Shown piece by piece: positions 46,226 to 55,176 of a DNA stretch of 64,000 bases. Where the stretch lies: positions 124,001 through 188,000 of the forward strand of contig NZ_JQLW01000006.1 of NCBI RefSeq assembly GCF_000744415.1. The letters run 5' to 3'. Source of the stretch: Ghiorsea bivora (GTDB taxonomy: Bacteria > Pseudomonadota > Zetaproteobacteria > Mariprofundales > Mariprofundaceae). The translations under genes and the position numbers were made by a program. The notes below the pieces were generated by a model. That model did not search any database, had not been told where the DNA came from, and saw only the letters and a program-made list of their open reading frames with translations. The number at the start of each line of letters is the position of its first letter. Position 1 is the stretch's first letter.

Positions 46226-47058
46226 GTATCCAAACGCTTGAGCCAGCCGTTTAACCAGCGTTGCTCATTGCGCTCTGGTGGTGAAAGACTGACCCGCTGC
46301 TGTAACATTTGTTTTGCTGAGCTCACGAATGCCCTAAGTGCATTACCTTCATGATCCATATTGAGTAACACTTGCGCCAAGCCCCAACCTTTACCGTGGT
46401 AACGCTCGGTTTCTTTAATACCTTCACCCTTAAAATTCACATAATCAATCAAGGCATACCAACCATTCGGGCTGGCTGAAACCCGTTCAAACTGGTGTTT
46501 GATTTTATCCTTTTCAACTTGGTTTTGCCCAATCGCCAACATCTTGGGCAAAGCATCCGCCAACCGCTGCATGATAAAGGATGCTTGTACATCTTGAGTA
46601 TCTGCCAAAAACTGACGCAGCTGTTCAATTTGAGGCTTGTTTTCATCTTGTAGAAATTCAGCTTTATTCTGCCAAGGACTAGATTGATTGGGCTGTAATA
46701 TATTTGAAAGCCTTTCAGGAACGATGACACCCTGCTGCTGGTACCAACGCATTAAATCAGGAAAACTTTCTTGAAATGGTGCATTCGAGCCTTTGGGAAA
46801 CCAAATAAAATGCCCTATGCCCAAGGATGGAAAATCTTCACCATCATTCCAAGACACCAAACACTCAAACTTGCGATTGCATTCATTCTTAAAAATTAAA
46901 TCCGCAATGCGACTTTGTTCTGCTTTGGATATATTGGAAACATCAGCAGCTTGCGCTTGGCTTACCAAACTACAAAGCAAAAAGACTACCCATAACCTTT
47001 TTTTACCGCAGAGGGTGCAGAGTAACGCAGAGAAAATGTTTTGAGACATATATTTCAT
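46219..47058 (-). CDS. Exported protein of unknown function, signal peptide partly encoded by a repeat
   Basis: 279 residues with a signal peptide ending in SQAQA/AD. The mature part has distinctive segments NECNRKFECLVSWNDGEDF, PSLGIGHFIWFPKGSNAPF and DYVNFKGEGIKETERYHGKGWG, which look conserved, but the family is not one I can name. The arrangement of an early glutamate and an aromatic/glycine-rich groove might suit a lysozyme-like fold; this is speculation. The first 18 residues are encoded by repeat DNA (CTCTGCGTTACTCTGCACC around 47005-47032), and no other start codon precedes the hydrophobic core, so the repeat seems to have become the n-region of the signal peptide. Start ATG 47058 or 47049. 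Confidence 0.65.
   Translation of the reverse strand: MKYMSQNIFSALLCTLCGKKRLWVVFLLCSLVSQAQAADVSNISKAEQSRIADLIFKNECNRKFECLVSWNDGEDFPSLGIGHFIWFPKGSNAPFQESFPDLMRWYQQQGVIVPERLSNILQPNQSSPWQNKAEFLQDENKPQIEQLRQFLADTQDVQASFIMQRLADALPKMLAIGQNQVEKDKIKHQFERVSASPNGWYALIDYVNFKGEGIKETERYHGKGWGLAQVLLNMDHEGNALRAFVSSAKQMLQQRVSLSPPERNEQRWLNGWLKRLDTY
47005..47032. repeat. ACCGCAGAG-type repeat inside a coding sequence
   Basis: ACCGCAGAGGGTGCAGAGTA and ACGCAGAG on the plus strand; same arm as the outer repeat at 32060-32156. It lies in the 5' part of the exported-protein gene, in its signal-peptide region. Confidence 0.7.
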
Positions 47059-47180
47059 TGGCTTAAATTAGCTCGTCTCTACTTGCTGTCGCTTTGTCTT
47101 AGCACAAGGCAAAAGCGCAGAGCTTACTAACAATAAGTGAGCACTTTTAACGCAGTGCTTAGGCAAATAAGGCACAAGCC

Positions 47181-48065
47181 CTACGATGCAAACACAGTCC
47201 CTACACCTTCGTCTGTAAACATTTCTAGCAGGATTGCATGCGGCACACGCCCATCAATAATATGCGCTTTTTCCACACTGTTTTCCACTGCATCTAAACA
47301 GCAATTCACTTTGGGAATCATGCCACCAGCAATCGTACCATCAGCTATCCATGCTCTAGCTTCATCAGTGGAGAACTTGGATTTGAGTTTTTTGTCTGCA
47401 TCCAACACACCCACAACATCCGTTAATAAAATTAATTTCGCCGCACCCAAAGCTTGGGCTATCGCACCTGCAACCAAATCAGCATTAATATTATAACTTT
47501 GCGCTTTATCTTTATCATAACCCACAGGCGCAATCACAGGCACAAACTTATCACTTTCAAGCACATTCAAGATTTCCGTATTGATTTTGTGCACTTGCCC
47601 AACATGCCCCAAATCAATAATTTCAGGCACATCCAACTCAGGTGAGTTTTTGGTCACTTTCATCTTACGCGCACAAATCAAACCACCATCTTTACCCGAT
47701 AAACCAACAGCTTTACCACCTGCTCTATTGATATTGGCTACGATTTCTTTGTTTACCTTGCCCGCAAGCACCATTTCAACAATATCCATGGTCTCATCAT
47801 CGGTTACCCGCATACCATCAATAAACTCAGCTTGTTTACCGATTTTTTTGAGTACATTCCCAATTTGTGGCCCGCCGCCATGCACCACCACAGGGTTGAT
47901 ACCCACTTGTTTAAGCAGTGTGATGTCTTTGGCAAAACTTTCTTTCAGGCTTTCTTCCACCATGGCGTTACCGCCATATTTAATCACTATGGTTTGGTCT
48001 GCAAAACGCTGCAAATAAGGCAGCGCTTCGACCAACATGGAAGCCCGAGAATTCATGTGTTTCAT
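47181..48065 (-). CDS. argB: Acetylglutamate kinase
   Basis: Phosphorylates N-acetylglutamate in arginine synthesis. [10 protein letters not shown] starts the amino-acid-kinase fold, [17 protein letters not shown] binds substrate, and [10 protein letters not shown] plus the C-terminal [21 protein letters not shown] motif are ArgB features. 294 residues. Its ATG overlaps the TGA of the upstream membrane-protein gene, a co-translated pair. The 120-bp gap downstream contains a weak inverted repeat (GCTTACT...AGTGAGC near 47127-47147) but no T-run. Confidence 0.96.
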   Translation of the reverse strand: MKHMNSRASMLVEALPYLQRFADQTIVIKYGGNAMVEESLKESFAKDITLLKQVGINPVVVHGGGPQIGNVLKKIGKQAEFIDGMRVTDDETMDIVEMVLAGKVNKEIVANINRAGGKAVGLSGKDGGLICARKMKVTKNSPELDVPEIIDLGHVGQVHKINTEILNVLESDKFVPVIAPVGYDKDKAQSYNINADLVAGAIAQALGAAKLILLTDVVGVLDADKKLKSKFSTDEARAWIADGTIAGGMIPKVNCCLDAVENSVEKAHIIDGRVPHAILLEMFTDEGVGTVFAS

Positions 48066-48574
48066 GCCGTACTAACTTTCCGTTTCTTTTTCTTTTCAGG
48101 TTCCACATCAAGCAACATTTGAAACAATAACAAAATACCAACCACAGCCACTGTTGCCCCAATGGATACCAAAATCAACGAACCTTCAGGGTGTTCCAAC
48201 TGTTTACCCATAGGTATAAACACGAGAATACCTGGTAAAATCAATGCCAAACGTGTCATTCTTAATTCCAAACTAAACAAGTTTGCTGCAATGCCTGGTG
48301 TAGATAAAAGCGCATATAATGTAAGTGCAATCCAATGGTTTTCACCATCAACCGATGTCATACGCTCCCAAATACCAGACTGTAAATTGGGGTCCAACCG
48401 CATATCAAATGAGGCAGCAAAAAGTAAAATCACAAAACCCAAAACCGACCACAACAATATGGCAATAAACCGACTTTCTCTTGCCCATTTGTTCACCCAT
48501 GCAGCATTACCAACCACGTAAAAGATACCTGCAAAAAGTATGCCCCAAAAAGCATGATTATAATTCAAATCCAT
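48062..48574 (-). CDS. Multi-pass membrane protein of unknown function
   Basis: 170 residues with about five hydrophobic segments (roughly 8-26, 38-55, 83-98, 108-125, 132-155) and a very basic C-terminus ([13 protein letters not shown]). Not recognised. Its stop overlaps argB (ATGA), so both are in one transcript, but nothing shows a role in arginine synthesis. The 196-bp region before it, shared with ilvC, contains no gene. Confidence 0.65.
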   Translation of the reverse strand: MDLNYNHAFWGILFAGIFYVVGNAAWVNKWARESRFIAILLWSVLGFVILLFAASFDMRLDPNLQSGIWERMTSVDGENHWIALTLYALLSTPGIAANLFSLELRMTRLALILPGILVFIPMGKQLEHPEGSLILVSIGATVAVVGILLLFQMLLDVEPEKKKKRKVSTA

Positions 48575-48758
48575 GATGTGTTCGTCCCTTGTGAAATATT
48601 CGTTGCACGCACCCTACAAACAAAGCTGCGATTCGACAAACTGTTATCCATTTCCATTAAAAGCGCGTGAAACCTGCTCTATCTTAAAGAATAGGTGATA
48701 TTTTGTTCTGACTTGATTAGGGTGCGCGACCATTTTAAGTTTTATTGAACATATTTAG

Positions 48759-49787
<1,029 letters not shown>

Positions 49788-49813
49788 GTTTTCTTAACCG
49801 TCTGAATGATTCA

Positions 49814-49844
49814 AGAGGCTGCCGCGAGGTGGCCTCTTTTTTTG
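49814..49844 (+). terminator. Rho-independent terminator of ilvC
   Basis: AGAGGCTGCC, loop GCGA, then GGTGGCCTCT form a ten-pair stem (two G-U pairs) followed by TTTTTTT. It lies 27 bp after the ilvC stop. Confidence 0.85.
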
Positions 49845-49932
49845 TGCTTTTAGCATATGTATCATGAAAGAACTTGCAATATCATAGGTAATGGGTAATA
49901 CTGTCATTACATTCATACATAGAGGTTTAGAT

Positions 49933-50163
49933 ATGCAAACAGCAACAAGTAAACTAACCAGTAAATATCAGGCAACTATTCCTAAGCCTGTTCGTAAAGC
50001 CCTTCATCTTCAAGCAGGCGATGCCGTGGCTTTCGATATTCAAGATAATTCCATACAGCTTAGGAAAGCGCAGCCTATTGATTTCGCATTTGCAAAAGGC
50101 ATTGAAGCCACCCTAACCGAATGGGCAACCGCCGAAGACGAACAAGCCTACAATGACCTTTGA
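49933..50163 (+). CDS. mazE: AbrB/MazE-like antitoxin
   Basis: 76 residues with the SpoVT/AbrB swapped-hairpin DNA-binding domain: ATSKLTSKYQATIPKPVRKAL at the start, LQAGDAVAFDI next. The C-terminal tail (KGIEATLTEWATAEDEQAYNDL) would wrap the toxin. ATG 49933 with AGAGG 7 bases upstream is chosen; the frame is open for 14 codons above it. The toxin gene overlaps its 3' end by 11 bases, which is typical of type II pairs. Confidence 0.85.
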   Translation: MQTATSKLTSKYQATIPKPVRKALHLQAGDAVAFDIQDNSIQLRKAQPIDFAFAKGIEATLTEWATAEDEQAYNDL

Positions 50164-50494
50164 GGCATTTGATGTCGTTGTTGTTCCCTTTCCATTCACG
50201 GATAGAGCAACCACAAAACGCAGGCCTGCACTGGTACTTTCTGATGCAAAAAGCTTCAATCTTCCCGTGGGTCAATCTGTATTGGCTATGATTACCAGCG
50301 CCAGTAATTCTGATTGGGTATTGGATGTTGAAATCAGAGACCTTGATGCCGCAGGTCTATCATCACCTTCCATTGTGCGCATGAAATTATTTACACTAGA
50401 CCATCAACTGATTCTAAGAAAAGCAGGCACGCTCAATAAAAAAGACCAAACGCAGGTCAAACAAGCTTTAAACAAACTATTCCCTATCAAGTAA
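50153..50494 (+). CDS. mazF: MazF/PemK-type endoribonuclease toxin
   Basis: 113 residues, plasmid-maintenance CcdB/PemK fold. FDVVVVPFPFTDRATTKRRPALVLSD is the N-terminal strand and the catalytic arginine loop; SSPSIVRMKLFTLD is the second conserved strand. MazF toxins cut mRNA at short sites. Overlaps the antitoxin gene by 11 bases. It is flanked downstream by a dense set of palindromic repeats, as accessory genes often are. Confidence 0.88.
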   Translation: MTFEAFDVVVVPFPFTDRATTKRRPALVLSDAKSFNLPVGQSVLAMITSASNSDWVLDVEIRDLDAAGLSSPSIVRMKLFTLDHQLILRKAGTLNKKDQTQVKQALNKLFPIK

Positions 50495-50505
50495 CCCTTA
50501 CCCTC

Positions 50506-50571
50506 GTCATTCCCACGATTAGGTGAATTGCGTAGCAAGAGAGTATCCCCTGAGGGAAGACGGGAATCCAC
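50506..50571. repeat. REP-like palindrome with an inserted second element
   Basis: GTCATTCCCACG (50506) and CGGGAATCCAC (to 50571) are the arms of a REP unit like the uninterrupted one at 50653-50714. About 40 bp, core AGGTGAATTGCGTAGCAAG, is inserted in its loop (50518-50557). The same core is at 52302-52344 and 27500-27540, both on the minus strand. Confidence 0.8.
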
Positions 50572-50652
50572 AGGCAAGCTACGCACTCGAAAGGCCTTTC
50601 TGTTTTGAATATACCTTGACTATGCTCAGTATGACATCTCTCTCATCCTCTC

Positions 50653-50714
50653 GTCATTCCCACGGAGGTGGGAATCCACTACCAATAATGGATACCCGCC
50701 TACGCGGGTATGAC
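50653..50714. repeat. Inverted REP pair (BIME-like), short spacer
   Basis: GTCATTCCCACGGAGGTGGG at 50653 and CCCGCCTACGCGGGTATGAC ending at 50714. Stands between mazF and the DOPA-dioxygenase-like gene. Confidence 0.8.
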
Positions 50715-50725
50715 GCACTAGAAAA

Positions 50726-51058
50726 TTATTTAAATATATCCAAGTTTAGTGACTCTATACTGCCCATCCACATGGTATGCTCGGTATGGTCTTTAAGGTC
50801 ATCGCCTGTGTTTCCATGAATAAACACAGTTAAACCTTTTCGGTTAAGCATTAACCAAGGCACAACTTCTGCAAACTTCTCAGCCGTTAAGCTAATCTGA
50901 CAGCTCCACATGGGGTGCGGACCCACAGGTTGTTGGTGTTTAAAACCAACAGGCACATCAAACAATACACCCACTTCATCGCAAAGCTTGGATGCTTGCT
51001 CAAAAGTGCTTTCATTATAATAAATATGCGCGTGATAGTTCATTATATTGGTGTCCAT
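50726..51058 (-). CDS. DOPA 4,5-dioxygenase-family protein
   Basis: 110 residues of the DOPA-dioxygenase/aromatic-ring-cleavage family known from fungi and bacteria. YHAHIYYNE has the paired histidines, GPHPMWSCQISL is the central motif and FIHGNTGDDLKDHTEHTMWMG the C-terminal histidine cluster. The bacterial members' substrate is not known. Start ATG 51058; an in-frame ATG at residue 6 is possible. Transcribed toward the repeat patch. Confidence 0.85.
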   Translation of the reverse strand: MDTNIMNYHAHIYYNESTFEQASKLCDEVGVLFDVPVGFKHQQPVGPHPMWSCQISLTAEKFAEVVPWLMLNRKGLTVFIHGNTGDDLKDHTEHTMWMGSIESLNLDIFK

Positions 51059-51228
51059 TCATTCTCCCATTACTTGCATAGCCCTGTGGATAAGTTATGA
51101 TTTAAAAGGTAATCTCTATTCAAGTAAATTGCCACTGATATACCATATAAATCTTTCGATATTTTACCTACACTCAATTAGGAGGGTAGATTAAAAAAAC
51201 TAAAACCTTTAGCTGTCACAGGTGGACT

Positions 51229-51342
51229 ATGGAAAACTTAACAACAATGGAAGTAATTATTTATATCGCAGGTATTGGTATAATATTCATAATAGCAATT
51301 ATCTTGAAACTACTTTTATCTCATAAAGGGATGGTCAGTTAA
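51229..51342 (+). CDS. 37-residue single-pass membrane peptide
   Basis: Short frame, ATG 51229 to TAA 51340-51342: MENLTTMEVIIYIAGIGIIF, then IIAIILKLLLSHKGMVS. It has one hydrophobic helix (residues 8-28) and a basic end. AGGTGG lies 3-4 bases before the ATG. It overlaps the convergent trpD2 3' end by 4 bases. Build is that of small membrane subunits such as KdpF or CydX, but it is not near such genes. Could be a chance frame. Confidence 0.4.
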   Translation: MENLTTMEVIIYIAGIGIIFIIAIILKLLLSHKGMVS

Positions 51343-52274
51343 ACAGCAATAACAAGGTGACTATTAAGTGAAAAAATAACCTGCTTCACTCTTTCAACTG
51401 TAGCTTGCTCTCGCTCGGTTCTATTACCATTTAACATGCGCTGAAAATCATCATAAATTTGTTGTAAGTCTTCCACCGCTTGTTTGGGATATGTTTCACA
51501 ACCACTATCTTCAAAGGCTATGCTTTCAATCGTGTTCCCTGTTTGATGCTTTACTACCTTTTGCCTATCAGCATACAATTCAGGCTCACCTTCTGCGCCC
51601 ATAAACACCAAAGATTCCTTTTGACCAAGCAATACATTCGCTTCTGCCATATAATCGGCATATGGGGTATGAAAAAAGCCGTTGAGTTGTTTGTCGCACT
51701 GCATGGGGTTGAGCAACCTAGCAACCGTGTTGACAAAGGAGCGTACACCCAATCTATCGCGCAAATGATAAATTCGATTCAAGTCAGGGCATATATCCTC
51801 TAAATCCATATACACCATGCCATGTTCATCCATGATATTCTTGGCTTCAGATAATGTGGTCGCAGCTTTAATGCCCACTGTTTGTAATACCTGCCAAGCT
51901 GTGACACGTCCTTCGATGTGGGATATGCCATGCACAAAAATGGGAATACCTTTGTCTTTGGCTTCCAGAGCCGCAATCAAATAAGCATGTGCTGCGCGAC
52001 GTTTACCCGCATAACAAGGTAAATCCACCGTACCTTGCGGGGCAATGGTATGATTAAAATGAGACACATGCTCACGGGCAGCTTGGACAAAACCTGCAAG
52101 CTCAGCAGAGGTTTCCCCTTTCATGCGCTGGGCAATCAAAAACGCACCCAACTGCAATGCATCAGCTTGTGGATTTAATAACTCGGAGAATACAAAACGC
52201 GCTTCATCCTGATTCAAATGCTCTGAGCCATGTTTACCACGGGCTACACGTTTAATTAAAGATGCTACTTCCAC
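51339..52274 (-). CDS. TrpD2/YbiB-like phosphoribosyltransferase-fold protein
   Basis: 311 residues of the anthranilate-phosphoribosyltransferase-like family that includes YbiB/TrpD2, a nucleic-acid-binding protein without anthranilate activity. The N-terminal helical domain (IKRVARGKHGSEHLNQDEARFVFSELL) and LPCYAGKRRAAHAYLIAALEA, the counterpart of the PRPP loop, are visible, but the TrpD PRPP motif GTGG is absent. The frame is open 27 codons further up, yet those codons are repeat DNA; GTG 52274 has AGGGAG 7-12 bases upstream and gives the family N-terminus. Confidence 0.8.
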   Translation of the reverse strand: MEVASLIKRVARGKHGSEHLNQDEARFVFSELLNPQADALQLGAFLIAQRMKGETSAELAGFVQAAREHVSHFNHTIAPQGTVDLPCYAGKRRAAHAYLIAALEAKDKGIPIFVHGISHIEGRVTAWQVLQTVGIKAATTLSEAKNIMDEHGMVYMDLEDICPDLNRIYHLRDRLGVRSFVNTVARLLNPMQCDKQLNGFFHTPYADYMAEANVLLGQKESLVFMGAEGEPELYADRQKVVKHQTGNTIESIAFEDSGCETYPKQAVEDLQQIYDDFQRMLNGNRTEREQATVERVKQVIFSLNSHLVIAV

Positions 52275-52289
52275 TTCAACTCTCCCTTT

Positions 52290-52400
52290 GTCATTCCCTC
52301 GCCACCCCAGGGTGGTCTCTCTTGCTATGCAATTCACCTTCAGGAGGGAATCCACCTAAGCTACTCAACACACATGGATACCCGCCTTCGCGGGTATGAC
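52290..52400. repeat. Inverted REP pair with an inserted element, upstream of trpD2
   Basis: GTCATTCCCTCG (52290) and, after the insert, AGGGAATCCAC form the left unit; CCCGCCTTCGCGGGTATGAC ends the right unit at 52400. The insert at 52302-52344 is the AGGTGAATTGCATAGCAAG element on the minus strand. The left arm abuts the trpD2 ribosome-binding site. Confidence 0.8.
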
Positions 52401-52422
52401 GAGTTATTTCTCGATGATAACC

Positions 52423-52475
52423 TGTCACCTTGAGCGAAGCCGAAAGGTCTTAGATGCCTCCACTACTCGGCATGA
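52423..52475. repeat. TGTCACCTTGAGCGAAGC-type repeat
   Basis: TGTCACCTTGAGCGAAGCCG, AAAGGTCTTAGATGCCTC and CTCGGCATGA. It resembles the intergenic CCTGAGCGAAGC repeats known in several bacterial genomes. Together with 52290-52400 it fills the 246-bp gap between trpD2 and dppF. Confidence 0.6.
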
Positions 52476-52520
52476 GAAATTATTCGCACACTTCCTTCGC
52501 GTGTCCTCTGCTGTGGAAAG

Positions 52521-53456
52521 TTACAGTGGATACAAACAAGCTACGCCATCCTTAAGCTGCATATCAAATAATTTACACGCATCTTGAGCAAAGGCACAAC
52601 GCGGCGCAAAGGCACAACCAACACTTGCCACACCTTCATCCACAGCAATCACATCTTCATCACTACGTTGGCTAGGGTGACTGATGGGTTTGGCATCCAA
52701 TAATGATTTGGTGTAAGGATGTTTAGGATGATTAAACACCGTATCTACATCGCCCTCTTCCACCACAAAACCTGCAAACATGACCATTACCCGCGTCGCA
52801 ATATGTTGCACCACGGATAAATCATGGGAAATAAACAAATATGCCAAACCTTTTTCTTGTTGCAGTTGTTTTAATAAGTTCAAAATCTGGGCTTGTACAG
52901 ACACATCCAACGCAGATACAGGTTCATCCAAAACCAACACTTCAGGCTGCACAATCAATGCTCTAGCAATGCCTATACGTTGCCGTTGCCCACCTGAAAA
53001 CTGGTGTGGATACCTATCCAAAGCTTCTTCACCCAAGCCACATAACTGTAATGTTTCAGCTACTTTACGCCTGCGCTCTGCCTTGCTTAAACTTGGCTGA
53101 TGCACACGCAAACCTTCTGCCACCGTATCCACAATTTTCATTTTAGGATTTAGCGAGGCAAAAGGGTCTTGAAATACCATTTGCAAATGTTTACGTTTTT
53201 CCCGCAAAGCTTTGCCCGTTAACAAACTAACATCTTCGCCAGCCCATATGACTTGCCCTGCATCGGCATCCAATAAACGCATGGCTAATCGTGCTGTAGT
53301 TGACTTGCCACTACCTGATTCACCCACAATCGCCAGTGTCTCACCCCTAACCAAATCAAAGCTTAAATCATTCACCGCAATTTTTTCTGCACCACCGCCA
53401 AAGAAACCACCACCCTTAAACACTTTGCGAATATGTTGAACGCTTAACACACTCAT
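52521..53456 (-). CDS. Oligopeptide/dipeptide ABC transporter ATPase (DppF/OppF type)
   Basis: 311 residues. Walker A GESGSGKS (44-51), signature FSGGQRQRIGIARAL, Walker B VLVLDEPVSALD, and the C-terminal oligopeptide extension with CAFAPRCAFAQDAC that carries cysteines typical of OppF/DppF. It energises uptake of peptides or nickel with the partner ATPase encoded just upstream (ATGA overlap). The two permeases and the binding protein are not in the window, so the solute is unknown. Confidence 0.92.
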   Translation of the reverse strand: MSVLSVQHIRKVFKGGGFFGGGAEKIAVNDLSFDLVRGETLAIVGESGSGKSTTARLAMRLLDADAGQVIWAGEDVSLLTGKALREKRKHLQMVFQDPFASLNPKMKIVDTVAEGLRVHQPSLSKAERRRKVAETLQLCGLGEEALDRYPHQFSGGQRQRIGIARALIVQPEVLVLDEPVSALDVSVQAQILNLLKQLQQEKGLAYLFISHDLSVVQHIATRVMVMFAGFVVEEGDVDTVFNHPKHPYTKSLLDAKPISHPSQRSDEDVIAVDEGVASVGCAFAPRCAFAQDACKLFDMQLKDGVACLYPL

Positions 53457-54415
53457 GATTCAGCAACCCTAATACAACGTGCTTGATGCACCCCACTATG
53501 CCAAGCATCAAGACGAACAGGTGCAGCAGCACACAATTGACTTGCCCTATCACAACGCGGTGCAAAACGGCATCCCTGCGCCCAATCACCAGGGCTTGGC
53601 ACATTGCCAGGAATCACCGCCAGTTGACCATCTTTGGTAAACTCAGGGCGACACTTCATCAACGCTTGGGTATAAGGATGTGATGGTTTATCAAAAATAT
53701 CCATCACCGATGCTTGCTCAACAATTTCACCCGCATACATCACAGCCACTTCATCTGCCATTTCAGCAACCAGCCCAAAATCATGGGTGACCAACAACAT
53801 ACCTAAACCCTTTTCTCGTTGTAGACTACGCAACAAAGCAATAATTCGTTTTTGTACCGAAACATCCAAGGCTGTGGTTGGCTCATCAGCAATAATAAAT
53901 TCAGGCTCACCTGCCATTGCCATGGCAATAAGAATACGTTGACGCATACCACCTGAAAGTGAATCTGGATATTGCTGCATCAGGTGCTCACCATCTTGCA
54001 GACCAACATCAGCCAGTAAAGACAATGCTCTTTGAACTGCGGCACCTTTATCCAAGTCTGTATGTAAATGAATCACTTCTAAAATTTGGCTACCAATCGA
54101 AAATACAGGATTGAGCGCAGTCATCGGCTCTTGGAAAATCATGGAAATAACACCACCACGAATCTTGCGTAGTTCATGTGCAGATATATCAAACAGGCTT
54201 TTGCCATGAAGCAAAATATCACCTGATTCTTTATTCACACCTTGAAACTCACCAAGCCTTAACATGGATTGTGCCGTCAAACTTTTACCACAACCCGACT
54301 CGCCCACCAAGGCTAATACTTTGCCCGCTTTTAAACTTAGCGATACATCAGATACTGCTTTAATATGCTGACCTGACACTGGAATGGACAACGATAGATT
54401 ACAAATCTCAAGCAT
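53453..54415 (-). CDS. Oligopeptide/dipeptide ABC transporter ATPase (DppD/OppD type)
   Basis: 320 residues. Walker A GESGCGKS, signature LSGGMRQRILIAMAM, Walker B FIIADEPTTALDVS, and the C-terminal Cys cluster GCRFAPRCDRASQLC of the OppD group. Pairs with the downstream DppF-type ATPase, whose start overlaps its stop. 89 bp separate it from rnfE; the two units point the same way and could be on the same transcript, though there is no functional link. Confidence 0.92.
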   Translation of the reverse strand: MLEICNLSLSIPVSGQHIKAVSDVSLSLKAGKVLALVGESGCGKSLTAQSMLRLGEFQGVNKESGDILLHGKSLFDISAHELRKIRGGVISMIFQEPMTALNPVFSIGSQILEVIHLHTDLDKGAAVQRALSLLADVGLQDGEHLMQQYPDSLSGGMRQRILIAMAMAGEPEFIIADEPTTALDVSVQKRIIALLRSLQREKGLGMLLVTHDFGLVAEMADEVAVMYAGEIVEQASVMDIFDKPSHPYTQALMKCRPEFTKDGQLAVIPGNVPSPGDWAQGCRFAPRCDRASQLCAAAPVRLDAWHSGVHQARCIRVAES

Positions 54416-54504
54416 GTATCAATGATATTGTTGGCAATTTAACATCTGTTTTCACTGTTTTTCTTCACGCATAGATGACATCATAACCATCAACCACAAA
54501 TGCA

Positions 54505-55176
54505 TCAGCTGCTCACTTCTTGTGCTACTTGCTGCGCAGCTAAAGCTTCTTTTTTCTTTTGCATACGTATATTAATAAGATTTACACCTGCCAAAATAAA
54601 ACCAAGCGCAATAAATGCTCCTGGTGGCAAAATAAAGACCAATACATCAGGATAATCTGCACCAAACACATCAAAACCAAACAAATGACCTTGCCCTAAA
54701 AGTTCGCGTACACCACCAAGAAGTAACAAAGCAAAAGTGAAACCTAAACCCATACCCAAAGCATCCATAAGTGAATCTGACACGCTATTTTTACTGGCAA
54801 AAGCTTCGGCTCTGCCCAAAATTGCACAGTTCACCACAATCAAGGGAATAAATAGCCCTAAAACTAAGTACATCTCATGCATCCAAGCATTCATGACCAA
54901 TTCAACCACAGTCACCAAGGATGCAATAATGACAATATATGCGGGAATACGTACTTCACTCGGAATAAAATCTCGAACCAAGGATACAATCAAGTTGGAG
55001 CCCATCAGTACCAATAATGTTGCCAAACCCATCCAAAAACCATTCTCAGCCGAGGTGGTTACTCCAAGCAATGGACACATACCTAATAACTGAGCAAAAA
55101 TGGCATTATTATACCAAAAACCATCATTAAATATCTCTTGCTTACCTATCTCTGTACTGGATGATGATGAATTCAC
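54505..55176 (-). CDS. rnfE: Rnf complex membrane subunit RnfE
   Basis: Inner-membrane subunit of the Rnf ferredoxin:NAD+ oxidoreductase, which couples electron flow to Na+ or H+ transport (Rsx in enterics). 223 residues with six helices; the repeat-related opening FAQLLGMCPLLGVTTSAENGF resembles RnfA, as expected for the pair. Start GTG 55176 overlaps the rnfG TGA, with GGAGG about 8 bases upstream. Last gene of the rnfABCDGE operon; nth does not follow. Confidence 0.96.
   Translation of the reverse strand: MNSSSSSTEIGKQEIFNDGFWYNNAIFAQLLGMCPLLGVTTSAENGFWMGLATLLVLMGSNLIVSLVRDFIPSEVRIPAYIVIIASLVTVVELVMNAWMHEMYLVLGLFIPLIVVNCAILGRAEAFASKNSVSDSLMDALGMGLGFTFALLLLGGVRELLGQGHLFGFDVFGADYPDVLVFILPPGAFIALGFILAGVNLINIRMQKKKEALAAQQVAQEVSS

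Noticed and set aside
47100-47180. Inverted repeat downstream of argB as a terminator
   Set aside because: Stem is short and imperfect and no T-run follows on either strand.
51180-51186. AGGAGGG that looks like a perfect Shine-Dalgarno site
   Set aside because: No start codon follows at a usable distance; the next ATG (51229) has its own AGGTGG.
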